DNA of 64,000 nucleotides, from NCBI GenBank assembly GCA_964449835.1, contig CAYVBZ010000001.1, positions 1-64,000 of the forward strand. Reading direction: 5' to 3'. Positions 34,483-43,000 of the stretch are shown here, piece after piece. Both the position numbers and the translations under genes were made by a program. A model generated the notes under the pieces. That model had not been told where the DNA came from and made no database searches. It saw only the letters and a list, made by a program, of their open reading frames with translations. The DNA comes from JABDGC01 sp964449835 (lineage in GTDB: Bacteria > Pseudomonadota > Gammaproteobacteria > DSM-16500). Each line of letters begins with the position of its first letter. Within the stretch, counting starts at the first letter, position 1.

Positions 34483-35040
34483 ATGAAAATTAAATCCTTC
34501 ACCATCAGCCTTCTATTAGCCACCCTTTGCGCCAATGCACAGGCCGATTTATGTGAGAAATTTTGTCATGGTAGAGTCTATGTGGGCCCTACGCTTCTGG
34601 TACAGGACATTTCCGCAAATCACGCGAGCTTTCGGGGTCTTGATCCTCAAATCAGTTTGGGCTATGCAGACTGGTCAAACAAATATTATCTTGCCGCTGA
34701 AGCCTTCTACCTTCCCGCCACAATTGTTTTATCGGATAGACGCGCTTTCCCAAATGATCCAACAGCAAAGTCCTCGAATAGCTTTGGAGTGGGCCTGCTT
34801 CCAGGCATGTTCATTTATAAAAAGTGGCTGGGCTATCTGCGCTTCGGCCCTATTATCTCCCGCTTTGTTGCCCCAAACAGCATGAAGCTCGGCGGCCAAT
34901 TAGGCTTTGGCTTACAAGCTTATCTGACCAAGCAATTCGCCATACGTGGAGAATATATTTACACCGCCTATAGTTCCGTCGCAAAGATCGGAACGCCAAC
35001 CTCTAATCAATTTGGGCTTGGGTTTATTTACTACACTTAA
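34483..35040 (+). CDS. Small outer-membrane beta-barrel protein
   Basis: A 185-residue protein with signal peptide (cleavage near AQA, residue 21) and the barrel pattern of its paralogue at 30149: GPTLLVQDIS, LGYADWSNKYYLAAEAFYLPATI, GLLPGMF, LGGQLGFGLQ and a terminal RGEYIYTAY...QFGLGFIYYT. Two cysteines near the mature N-terminus (CEKFC) are not in the paralogue. Function unknown. GAAG precedes the start and a TATAAT lies at 34394-34399. It reads away from the rib operon. Confidence 0.75.
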   Translation: MKIKSFTISLLLATLCANAQADLCEKFCHGRVYVGPTLLVQDISANHASFRGLDPQISLGYADWSNKYYLAAEAFYLPATIVLSDRRAFPNDPTAKSSNSFGVGLLPGMFIYKKWLGYLRFGPIISRFVAPNSMKLGGQLGFGLQAYLTKQFAIRGEYIYTAYSSVAKIGTPTSNQFGLGFIYYT

Positions 35041-35110
35041 GGAGAGAGAGTTGCATCCTGAGCGAGAATGGCCGAAAATAAAGCTTTTCTTTTAAGGGCT
35101 TCGTACTTCT

Positions 35111-35734
35111 ATGGACAGTTTTCAAAATGCTGTCAGTCAACTTGACCTGAGCGTACTCCTCATCAAGGCCAATATGCCTTTGGTGCTTGCGATCATTGCC
35201 GGTCTTTATTTCCTGCATTTTATTAATTTTATCTTGGGTTACCGTTTAAATATTTTAGGAATCTATCCGCGCCATTTGCTTGGCTTACCGGGTATTTTCA
35301 CCTCTCCTTTTTTACATGGCAATTTTAATCATCTTTTTTTTAATTCCCTTCCACTTTTTATTCTCCTCAGCTTTGTTTTACTAAACGGCCCGCTCACTTT
35401 TCTCAGCATCACCACTACCATTATTGTGGTTGGTGGACTGGGTACCTGGCTTTTTGGCAGGAAAGCGCTGCATATCGGTGCTAGCGGTGTCATTATGGGA
35501 TACTGGTCTTATTTATTACTGAATGCCTATCAACAACCCACTGCCATGTCGCTCGCGCTAGGTCTGGTCTGCGTTTATTACTTCGGCAGTTTGCTCTTTA
35601 ATCTTTTTCCCTTAGAGGCACGGTCTTCATTTGAAGCGCATATTTTTGGTTTTGTGGGCGGGATTGCCGCGAATTATACAGTGCCTTATTTAAACCCGAT
35701 TTTGGAGCGTTATATCCATCTAGTGAACTCGTAA
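35111..35734 (+). CDS. Rhomboid family intramembrane serine protease
   Basis: A 207-residue membrane protein with six predicted helices. Catalytic serine S125 is in GASGVIMG and catalytic histidine H177 in EAHIFGFVGG; HGNFNHLFFNSLPLF provides the conserved HxxxN of helix 2. It should cut single-pass membrane substrates inside the inner membrane; none is identified here. The ribosome site before the ATG is weak. Its neighbours (barrel gene, met operon) give no clue to the client. Confidence 0.88.
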   Translation: MDSFQNAVSQLDLSVLLIKANMPLVLAIIAGLYFLHFINFILGYRLNILGIYPRHLLGLPGIFTSPFLHGNFNHLFFNSLPLFILLSFVLLNGPLTFLSITTTIIVVGGLGTWLFGRKALHIGASGVIMGYWSYLLLNAYQQPTAMSLALGLVCVYYFGSLLFNLFPLEARSSFEAHIFGFVGGIAANYTVPYLNPILERYIHLVNS

Positions 35735-35790
35735 AGACCACCCAAAAAATGAAATCATTGTCACAGCAAGCCAACTCAGGCAAACCCTAC

Positions 35791-35819
35791 TTGACCTTCC
35801 CCCCAAATTTCGCTATATT
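35791..35819 (+). promoter_or_regulatory. Sigma-70 promoter of the met transport operon
   Basis: TTGACC (35791-35796) and TATATT (35814-35819) are separated by exactly 17 nt. A transcript starting near 35826 would begin just before the SAM-II-like aptamer. Confidence 0.65.
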
Positions 35820-35833
35820 TTAGGCTGAAGTTT

Positions 35834-35888
35834 TTAAGCGCTGATTTGAGCTACAGCTTGCAAGCGCTTTATAAATATGGCTAAAGCG
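35834..35888 (+). promoter_or_regulatory. SAM-II-like riboswitch aptamer
   Basis: The conserved SAM-II (SAM-alpha) blocks are present in order: P1 arm AAGCGC (35836-35841), TGATTT, TTGCAAGCGC (35859-35868) whose GCGCTT closes P1, then ATAAATATGGCTAAAG (35871-35886), which forms the pseudoknot side in known members. It lies upstream of the methionine importer genes, a fitting target. The class is best known from Alphaproteobacteria. Confidence 0.82.
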
Positions 35889-35895
35889 TATCAAT

Positions 35896-35929
35896 AACCA
35901 TCGCCTGCTTTAGCACGATGGTTTTTTTT
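35896..35929 (+). terminator. Attenuator terminator of the met leader
   Basis: An 8-bp stem AACCATCG/CGATGGTT (35896-35903 and 35916-35923) is followed by eight T, 45 nt before metN. Its loop carries GCTTTAGC (35907-35914), an exact complement of GCTAAAGC in the aptamer (35880-35887), so aptamer and terminator can be mutually exclusive. Confidence 0.88.
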
Positions 35930-35973
35930 CGCACCTTATTTAGCCAAGGTCCAACATAAATAAGGGTGGCATC

Positions 35974-36975
35974 ATGATCGAACTCAAGCAACTGAACAAG
36001 AGTTATTTCATTCATAAGCGGGAATTCCATGCGCTTAAAAACCTGGACCTCCAGATTAGACGGGGGGAAATTTTTGGCGTGTTGGGGAAAAGCGGGGCTG
36101 GCAAGAGTACCTTGTTGCGCTCGGTGAACCTATTGGAGCGCCCCACTTCCGGCCAAGTGATTGTCAATGGCGTCAATCTCACGGCCCTGTCTCAAGCCGA
36201 ACTCCGCGAGCACCGGCATCAAATCGGCGTTATTTTTCAGCATTATAATTTGCTAGAGTCTCGCACGGTCTTTGGCAATGTTTCTCTGCCCCTCGAAATC
36301 ACGGGCGCCTCGGGTTCGCATATTCAGGAAAAAGTCGGCAACCTTTTGGAGCTGGTTGGCTTAAGTGACAAGAAAAACCATTTTCCCGCGCAGTTAAGCG
36401 GCGGCCAAAAGCAGCGAGTGGGCATTGCAAGGGCCCTTGCGACCGATCCGAAACTGCTGCTTTGTGATGAGGCAACCTCCGCCCTGGATGCGGAAGCGAC
36501 CAGCGCGGTACTCACTCTCCTAAAAAAAATCAACCGGGAACTCGGCTTGACCATTTTGCTTATCACGCATGAACTCGACGTGGTTAAAAAAATCTGCGAC
36601 CGCGTGGGCATTTTGGACCAAGGCAGCTTAGTGGAAGTGGATTCAACCGTGAATATTTTTTCAAACCCAAAAAACCAGGTCACCCGGCAGCTTATTCAGC
36701 AAGCGCTTCATTTTTATGAACCCGACCAAAACGACCAAGGTTCCCTGGTTCTAAAGCTCACTTTCATCGGCAAAGACAGCGAAGAGCCTATCATTTCATC
36801 TTTGGTGAAGAAATTTAATGTTAGCTTTAACCTGAAGCAAGCGCTGATTGAAAAGGTGCAAGACACTACAATCGGCTTCACCATTTGCTCTCTTAGCGGC
36901 GAAAAAGCAGCGCTCGATCAAGCGCTGCAATATCTTCAATCCACCTCCATTCAGGCGGAAACACTTTATGCATAA
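35974..36975 (+). CDS. metN: Methionine ABC transporter ATP-binding protein
   Basis: A 333-residue ABC ATPase: Walker A GKSGAGKST, Q-loop FQHYNLL, signature LSGGQKQRVGIARAL, Walker B LLCDEATSALD and H-loop ITHELD. The C-terminal NIL domain (about 250-333) is the methionine-sensing regulatory domain of MetN. With MetI and MetQ it imports methionine. It is first in the operon behind a SAM-II-like riboswitch, and its end overlaps the next gene by 8 nt. Confidence 0.95.
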   Translation: MIELKQLNKSYFIHKREFHALKNLDLQIRRGEIFGVLGKSGAGKSTLLRSVNLLERPTSGQVIVNGVNLTALSQAELREHRHQIGVIFQHYNLLESRTVFGNVSLPLEITGASGSHIQEKVGNLLELVGLSDKKNHFPAQLSGGQKQRVGIARALATDPKLLLCDEATSALDAEATSAVLTLLKKINRELGLTILLITHELDVVKKICDRVGILDQGSLVEVDSTVNIFSNPKNQVTRQLIQQALHFYEPDQNDQGSLVLKLTFIGKDSEEPIISSLVKKFNVSFNLKQALIEKVQDTTIGFTICSLSGEKAALDQALQYLQSTSIQAETLYA

Positions 36976-38440
36976 GCTCGAACTTGCTCTCTTACTGAAA
37001 GCCACCTGGGAAACGATCTATATTGTGTTCGTCTCGAGTTTTATTAGCGTGATTTTTGGCTCCCTCGTCGGTACTTTGCTTTTTTTGACACGGGAAAAAC
37101 AAGCGCTTGAAAATAAATGGCTGCACCAGTCCCTGGGTCTTCTGGTCAATGTGACACGCTCCATTCCTTTTATTATTCTGATGATCAGCATCATTCCTTT
37201 GACGCGTTTGCTAGTTGGGACCACCATCGGCAGCAATGCCGCCATTGTGCCCTTGGCGCTCGCCGCCATCCCTTTTTACGCGCGCATTTGCGAAGCTGCT
37301 TTTGCGGAACTTCCCGCGGGTTTAATTGAAGCCGCGCATGCTTTCGGGGTCAACACCTCGCAGCTTCTTTTTAAAATTCTAATTCCGGAAAGTTTGCCTG
37401 CTTTGCTGCGAGGACTCACCCTCACCATTATCGCTCTAATCGGCTACTCGGCCATGGCAGGGACCGTCGGCGGCGGCGGCTTGGGCGAACTTGCTATTAA
37501 TTACGGCTATCAACGCTTTGACGCCATCGTGACCTTGGAGACTGTGTTAACACTAGTCGTTCTGGTGCAAGTGGTGCAATTTGCCGGTGATTTTCTGGCA
37601 AAAAGACGCCGTGTTAAACCGCTTCTGATTGCCGCCCTGCTGCTTGGACTAGCTAGTTTTGGCAGCCAGCTCTCTCCTTTCTTTTTCTCCCCCGAAGAAG
37701 AGCTCAAGGTTGGGGTGACCTCAGGCTGGTCTGAAGAAGTCATGAAAACCGCGCAAACTGTCGCAGAATCAGAGTATCACTTAAAGTTAAAAGTGGTCAC
37801 CTTTAACGATTACGTGCTGCCAAACACTGCCCTCGCAAACGGCAACATCGACAGCAATATTTTTCAGCACCTGCCTTACCTAGACGCTCAAGTTAAAGCC
37901 CGCGGCTACCACTTGGTTCCAATCGCGAAGACCTTTGTTTATCCCATGGGTTTTTATTCCAGAAAAATCTCGACCCTGAAAGAATTGAATGACAATGCCC
38001 TAATCGCGCTGCCGAACGACCCCAGCAATGAAGGCCGCTCTTTACTGCTGCTTGAAAAAGCTGGGTTGATTTCCCTGAAACCCAATGCAGGCACCCTGGC
38101 CTCTTTAAAAGATATCACCACCAATCCAAAAAATTTGCGCTTTAAACTCTTAGACGCTGCTCAATTACCGCGAGTTCTCAAAGACGCCGACTTAGTCGCT
38201 CTAACCAATGATTATATCGGCCCCGCAGGTTTTCAAACCAATCAAGCCCTGCTCAAGGAAGGCGCTGATTCGCTTTATGCCAACATTATTGTTGTCCGGG
38301 CCGAGGACAAAGACAACCCACGTTTCCAGAAACTGGTTACGGTTATGCATTCCAAGGCAGTTTTAGAAAAAACTAAAGCACTTTTTCCGAACGGAGCAGC
38401 AATTCCTGCTTGGGACTTTCTAAAGACCAAGCCCGCTTAA
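36968..38440 (+). CDS. metI: Fused methionine permease-binding protein (MetI-MetQ)
   Basis: A 490-residue fusion. Residues 1-215 are the MetI permease with five helices and the EAA loop (IEAAHAFGVNTSQLLFKILIPESLPALL). After a basic linker and one more hydrophobic helix (about 220-238) comes the MetQ-type binding domain: LKVGVTSGWSEEVMKTA, IDSNIFQHLPYLDAQ, IALPNDPSNEGRSLLLLEKAGLI and LTNDYIGPAG. The extra helix puts MetQ in the periplasm, tethered to the permease instead of by lipid. The ATG overlaps the metN stop by 8 nt. Frame and domain order are unbroken, so this is a true fusion. Confidence 0.93.
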   Translation: MHKLELALLLKATWETIYIVFVSSFISVIFGSLVGTLLFLTREKQALENKWLHQSLGLLVNVTRSIPFIILMISIIPLTRLLVGTTIGSNAAIVPLALAAIPFYARICEAAFAELPAGLIEAAHAFGVNTSQLLFKILIPESLPALLRGLTLTIIALIGYSAMAGTVGGGGLGELAINYGYQRFDAIVTLETVLTLVVLVQVVQFAGDFLAKRRRVKPLLIAALLLGLASFGSQLSPFFFSPEEELKVGVTSGWSEEVMKTAQTVAESEYHLKLKVVTFNDYVLPNTALANGNIDSNIFQHLPYLDAQVKARGYHLVPIAKTFVYPMGFYSRKISTLKELNDNALIALPNDPSNEGRSLLLLEKAGLISLKPNAGTLASLKDITTNPKNLRFKLLDAAQLPRVLKDADLVALTNDYIGPAGFQTNQALLKEGADSLYANIIVVRAEDKDNPRFQKLVTVMHSKAVLEKTKALFPNGAAIPAWDFLKTKPA

Positions 38441-38461
38441 AATGTGTTGATTCACTTTATC

Positions 38462-38600
38462 TTGTCCTGAGCAACGCGAAGGACCTTCTCGCTGCAAAGT
38501 CAGGAAGTCCTTCACTTCGCTCATGACAAAACAAAATGTCAACACCCTTTAATCGTTCTCATCATTGTTTTGTCATCCTTCACGAAGTGAAGGACCTCCA
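38462..38600. repeat. Nested dispersed inverted repeats between converging genes
   Basis: Left ttgtcctgagcaacgcgaag pairs imperfectly with cttcacttcgctcatgacaa (38462-38529). A second perfect 12-bp pair is at 38523-38534 and 38565-38576, and a short hairpin (ttcac gaa gtgaa) lies at 38579-38591. The sequence is of the same family as the inner part of 24759-24886. It may end transcription from both the met operon and the DUF4143 gene. Confidence 0.65.
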
Positions 38601-38602
38601 AT

Positions 38603-39754
38603 TTAACTTAGCAAAAATTCTTTTAGGCCAACAACATGAATTCTTTTATTGAGAGAATAAGACACTTTCCCAGGATAAATAACCGTTAAAGCATCTAGGT
38701 TCAAATTTTCTTGTGCAGCTTCCAATGAGGTTGTTAAACGAGGAGCATCGCTATATTTAAATTCAAAGCCTACCTTTTTGCCGTCCTTTAAAATAAGCAA
38801 ATCTAACTCCGCCTGTGCATGAATGCCCCAAAAATAAGCCTCCTCTGGTCTTGCCTGACAATGTCGAATCACTTCCTCCAATGCGAACCCCTCCCACGAG
38901 GCGCCCAACTTCGGATGTAAAAATAATTTTGTTTTATCTTGAATGCTGAGCATTGTATGAAAAATTCCGCTATCGCGAAAATAAATTTTAGGTGATTTGA
39001 CTTGTCTTTTTTTGATATTTTCAATCCACGGCTGAAGCTCACGGACCATAAAAGTCCCCGTCAAAATATTCAGATAATTTCGAATTGTTGTATGCGCCGC
39101 CCCTAATGAGTGCCCAATTTCACTCGCGTTAAAGATCGTGCCATGATAATGAGCCAGCATCATCCAAAAGCGGCGCAGCGTATTGGCCGGAATTGTAATA
39201 CCTAATTGAGGAAGATCATGCTCTAGAAACGTTGTTACATAAGCAGTTCGCCAACTGTCACTTATCGCCGCACTTTCTGCTAGATATGAACGCGGGAAGC
39301 CTCCTCGGAGCCACAGCAACTCCAAGTCCTCCACTTCAGGATATGAAAATGGTGTTAATTCAATATAGGAAATACGACCAGCTAAGGACTCTGATGATTG
39401 TTTTATAAGCTCTCGAGAAGCGCTTCCCAAAACAAGAAAGCGTCGATCTTTATGTTGATCCACTAAAACACGCAGTATTGGAAATAATTCAGGCCGTCGC
39501 TGAATCTCATCAATAACAATAAGGCCTTCCATATTTTCTAAGGTCAGCTGGGGCCTTTCTAAGCGCGCCAAATCACTTGGACTTTCAAGATCAAAGAAGT
39601 TGATATCATGCTTAGCTTGTTTTGCTAATTTAGCATATTCCCTTGCAAGAGTCGTTTTTCCACATTGTCGAGGCCCTAAAAGGGCAACCACTGGGTTGAC
39701 CTTGAAAGAAAATTTTATTTTATCTATAAAATTCAATCGGTTAAGAATAGACAT
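38603..39754 (-). CDS. AAA ATPase with DUF4143 domain
   Basis: A 383-residue protein. The N-terminal AAA_14 ATPase has Walker A LLGPRQCGKTTLA (about residues 25-37) and Walker B GLIVIDEIQRRPEL, with GSASRELIKQSSESLAGR as the sensor/arginine region. The C-terminal DUF4143 half (residues 200-383) includes the winged helix IGHSLGAAHTTIRNYLNIL and a nuclease-like EFKYSDAP end. Such proteins are common and poorly understood, with suggested roles in toxin-antitoxin or mobile-element biology. A 12-bp palindrome lies 11 nt before its ATG. It is a single gene, converging with the met operon. Confidence 0.87.
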   Translation of the reverse strand: MSILNRLNFIDKIKFSFKVNPVVALLGPRQCGKTTLAREYAKLAKQAKHDINFFDLESPSDLARLERPQLTLENMEGLIVIDEIQRRPELFPILRVLVDQHKDRRFLVLGSASRELIKQSSESLAGRISYIELTPFSYPEVEDLELLWLRGGFPRSYLAESAAISDSWRTAYVTTFLEHDLPQLGITIPANTLRRFWMMLAHYHGTIFNASEIGHSLGAAHTTIRNYLNILTGTFMVRELQPWIENIKKRQVKSPKIYFRDSGIFHTMLSIQDKTKLFLHPKLGASWEGFALEEVIRHCQARPEEAYFWGIHAQAELDLLILKDGKKVGFEFKYSDAPRLTTSLEAAQENLNLDALTVIYPGKVSYSLNKRIHVVGLKEFLLS

Positions 39755-40085
39755 GTTTGGCTCGTGAAAATTGAGTTGTTATCACTCAATTTTCATACAC
39801 AAGAAGGCGCTAGTCAAGGCAAAAAAATTTAAAGGTTCGGGTCTACTTCTCCCAGGTTTTCTATCTCAAAAGCACTGTCGAGAGAATTATAAATCCATTT
39901 TGTAAACTTCCTTTCTGTGCATAATGCAGTTGACGCAGTTACTTGATAATATGCGAAAATATTGAAACAGGTCAAAACCAAATATTTACTACTATAATTA
40001 AGATACTGGATATAATTTTATTAAAGGGCCAAAGTAAATTTTCGAAATAACTGTTTGTAAAAGCTCAACCTAAGAGGGGAATAAA
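39755..40085. other. 331-bp intergenic region
   Basis: Apart from the palindrome at 39765-39795 it is AT-rich without coding sign. It must hold the promoters of the two divergent genes, but no hexamer pair stands out. Confidence 0.45.
39765..39795 (-). promoter_or_regulatory. Perfect palindrome, possible operator
   Basis: Arms TGAAAATTGAGT and ACTCAATTTTCA (39765-39776 and 39784-39795) with a 7-nt spacer lie immediately before the DUF4143 ATPase start on the minus strand. No T-run follows in the direction of transcription, so an operator or an RNA hairpin over the ribosome site fits better than a terminator. Confidence 0.5.
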
Positions 40086-43000
40086 ATGGTTTTTTGGAAA
40101 AAAGCACCCGAAGCATCCGAGCCAGACAAACGAATGTCGCTTTCTGATATACAAAATAAACTTGATAGCGAAAAACATGAAGAGATAAGAGAAGCGAAGA
40201 TTAACTTATTAAAATACAATTTAAATTACGGTTATGAAGATGCTGCTGTCGAGACGGCGGAATCGGGATTCGCAGAAGATAAAGATTTAGAAGATTTAGA
40301 TGATGATAATTTTAAGTCACTTCTCCGGCTTCAAGCTGAATATGCTGAATTACTATCCGAAGCTCCTAAGAGAATTGGAAGTGAAAAGAAAAAGAAAGAG
40401 GGAGAGGAAGTTTTCAATGATGAAGAACTTTTTGAAATAGCTAATGAAACTAAAAACCGTAATTATTTTTCAAAAGCAGCGTCCCTCATCATTCAGAAAT
40501 TTGACGAGTATAATGAAGAAGAAATTAAAAGCCATATTACTGCTATCGAAACTCTTGCAAGACGCGCAATGGATGATCCAACCTATAACCCCATTTCTAT
40601 TCCTTTAATGGAATTACTTCAAAATTATGGAAATCCCAATCAAAAAATATTTGCAAATGAATACTGCTTTTATAATTCTGTCTCGGACAAAAACAAACTA
40701 ATTGCTGCTCACTACTTAAAAGAGAATGGTGAACGTGATAGTCAAAAGGAGGATGCATGGAAATTTCTTATTCCCCATAAGACTGAACTAACTAGCCCCT
40801 TGCCACAATCCAAGGAAATAGAGTGTTTAACTGATGAACAAATAAGGGATGCATTTAAAGACACGTTTATGGGCCAAAAATTAAAATATATAGGAAGTAT
40901 CACTAATCCAGAAGGACCAATTCACAATGACAAGAAAGCCATAATTTTAGAAGTTTTGCAGGAAAAGTTTGCTGACGCGCCGCTAAATGACCCCCTACCT
41001 CAACATGCACCCAAAAACGGTTTAAGTGAGCAAGAGATAAAAAATGCTTTTAAGAAAGCAATAACTGAAAAAAGCATCGAAGATATAGCAGCGCTCAGTG
41101 ACCCTCAAATGAATGCCGACAAGAAGGAGCTCATTAAAGCAGTCTTGCAGGAAAAATTTAGTGTTGCTTCTGACCTCACTCAGGCTTTGCCAGGACCTCC
41201 AGCAAGCGGTTTAAGTGAGCAAGACATAAAGGATGCGTTTAGGGACGCAATAGCTCAAAAAAGCGTGCAAGATATAGCAGCGCTCAGTGTCCTAGACATG
41301 AATGCCGACAAGAAGGAGCTCATTAAAGCAGCCTTGCAGAAAAAATTTGTCGATAGTAATTTTGATTTAATTCATGCTTTACCAGGACCTCCTCCAGAAA
41401 ACGGTTTAAATGAGCAAGAGATAACGGATGCGTTTAAGGACGCAATAGGTCAAAAAAGCGTGCAAGAAATAGCAGCGCTCAGTGACCCTGCGATGAATGC
41501 CGACAAGAAGGAACTCATTAAAGCAGCCTTGCAGGCAAAATTTGTCGATGCCAATTTTGACTTAACCCACTCTCTGCCTGAGCAAGTAGAAAACGGTTTA
41601 ACCAATGCAGAAATCCTAAAAGAATTTAATGACGCGTTATCTCAAAAATCCGTGCAAGAAATTGTAGAACTTAACAGTCCTGGGCTCCACGAAAATAAAA
41701 AAACCCTCCTGCAATCAGCCTTGCAGGAAAAATTTATCGTTGATCTTGATTTAGCTAACCCCCTACCATCCCAACAAGAAAATGGTTTAACGGATGAAAA
41801 AATACGAGAAGCTTTTGAGAAAGCGGTAGATCAAGCACTTCTAGGCAATGTGGGATCTTTAGCAAAACTCATTGTTGACCACGCACTGGAGCCCGATAAA
41901 ATTAATGACAACAAGAACGAGTCAATTGATAAGGTGCTACGCACTAAAATGGCTGCTGACCCAAATGCTAAAACACTGGCGATGAAAGTGTTTCAAGAAC
42001 AGGGTAATGCTGCTCAGAAAAGAGAGGCAAATCAATTCTTCTTAAAAACGGGCAACCCCGATGAAAAGCTGGCCGCAGCTAAAGAGGTCATAAAGGATAA
42101 GGATAATCCAGCCGAGCTTGAAATTATGAAATTGGCACATCTCCAAATGTTAGATTCTAATGATTTAAGTGAAAAACTAACATCAGCTCGAGAGCTTAGA
42201 GAGCCCACCTACAAAGATATCATCACAAGTGATGAAATTATTCCAGTAAATTTATTATTGTTAAAACACTCAGAGAGTCCTCCTGAACAACAAACGGCTG
42301 CTAAAGAGTTATCAGAACATCCCGACGATGCCAACAAAATAATTGCATATCGATATTTAGTGAAAAGTAATGAAGATCATACCAGCCTAAAGGCTGCTAA
42401 AGCGCTAAGAGATCTTTCCAGTGATGAAAATGATAATAAAATCGCAAATAGTTATTTACTAAACAAATCGCCGAATGGTTCCAGCGATAAAATAGTGGCG
42501 GCTTTTAACTTAAGAAATGCAGAAGGCGCTGAGGGGATGAACGCAAAGGAATATCTAAATACAAAACATTTTATGGAAACCAAACTTGATTTTACTATTA
42601 TTAGCTCTGAAGACGAAGAAAAGGACATAGAGACACCACAACGCATAGTGTCTATATACAGCGCCAATCTCAACCCAGAAGAAGCAAAAGCACTGATCAA
42701 TCCGAATATGGATGGGGCATTACAGCAAAGCCGCATCCATGTATGGAGTGAATCCCTAGTTGCAACATCTGATAATACATATAGCCTAGAGGAACAACGA
42801 CAGGTGGGTTTAGCAAAGGTTTTGGCCTTTAAGGACCAGGGTTTACAAAGACAAGCTTCTGAGAGAGAACAAAAAGCGGAGATTAAAAAAATTGGCCCTA
42901 TGATTTTTTCCGGCACTTGGACGCCTACTGAAGCAGCAATAGCAGTGAATTTTGGAATTGGCACAGGTGAACCTATTAAAATAAAATTGGGTTTTACGAT

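Noticed and set aside
42452..42964. 170-codon minus-strand frame
   Set aside because: Shadow of the 1104-aa repeat gene.
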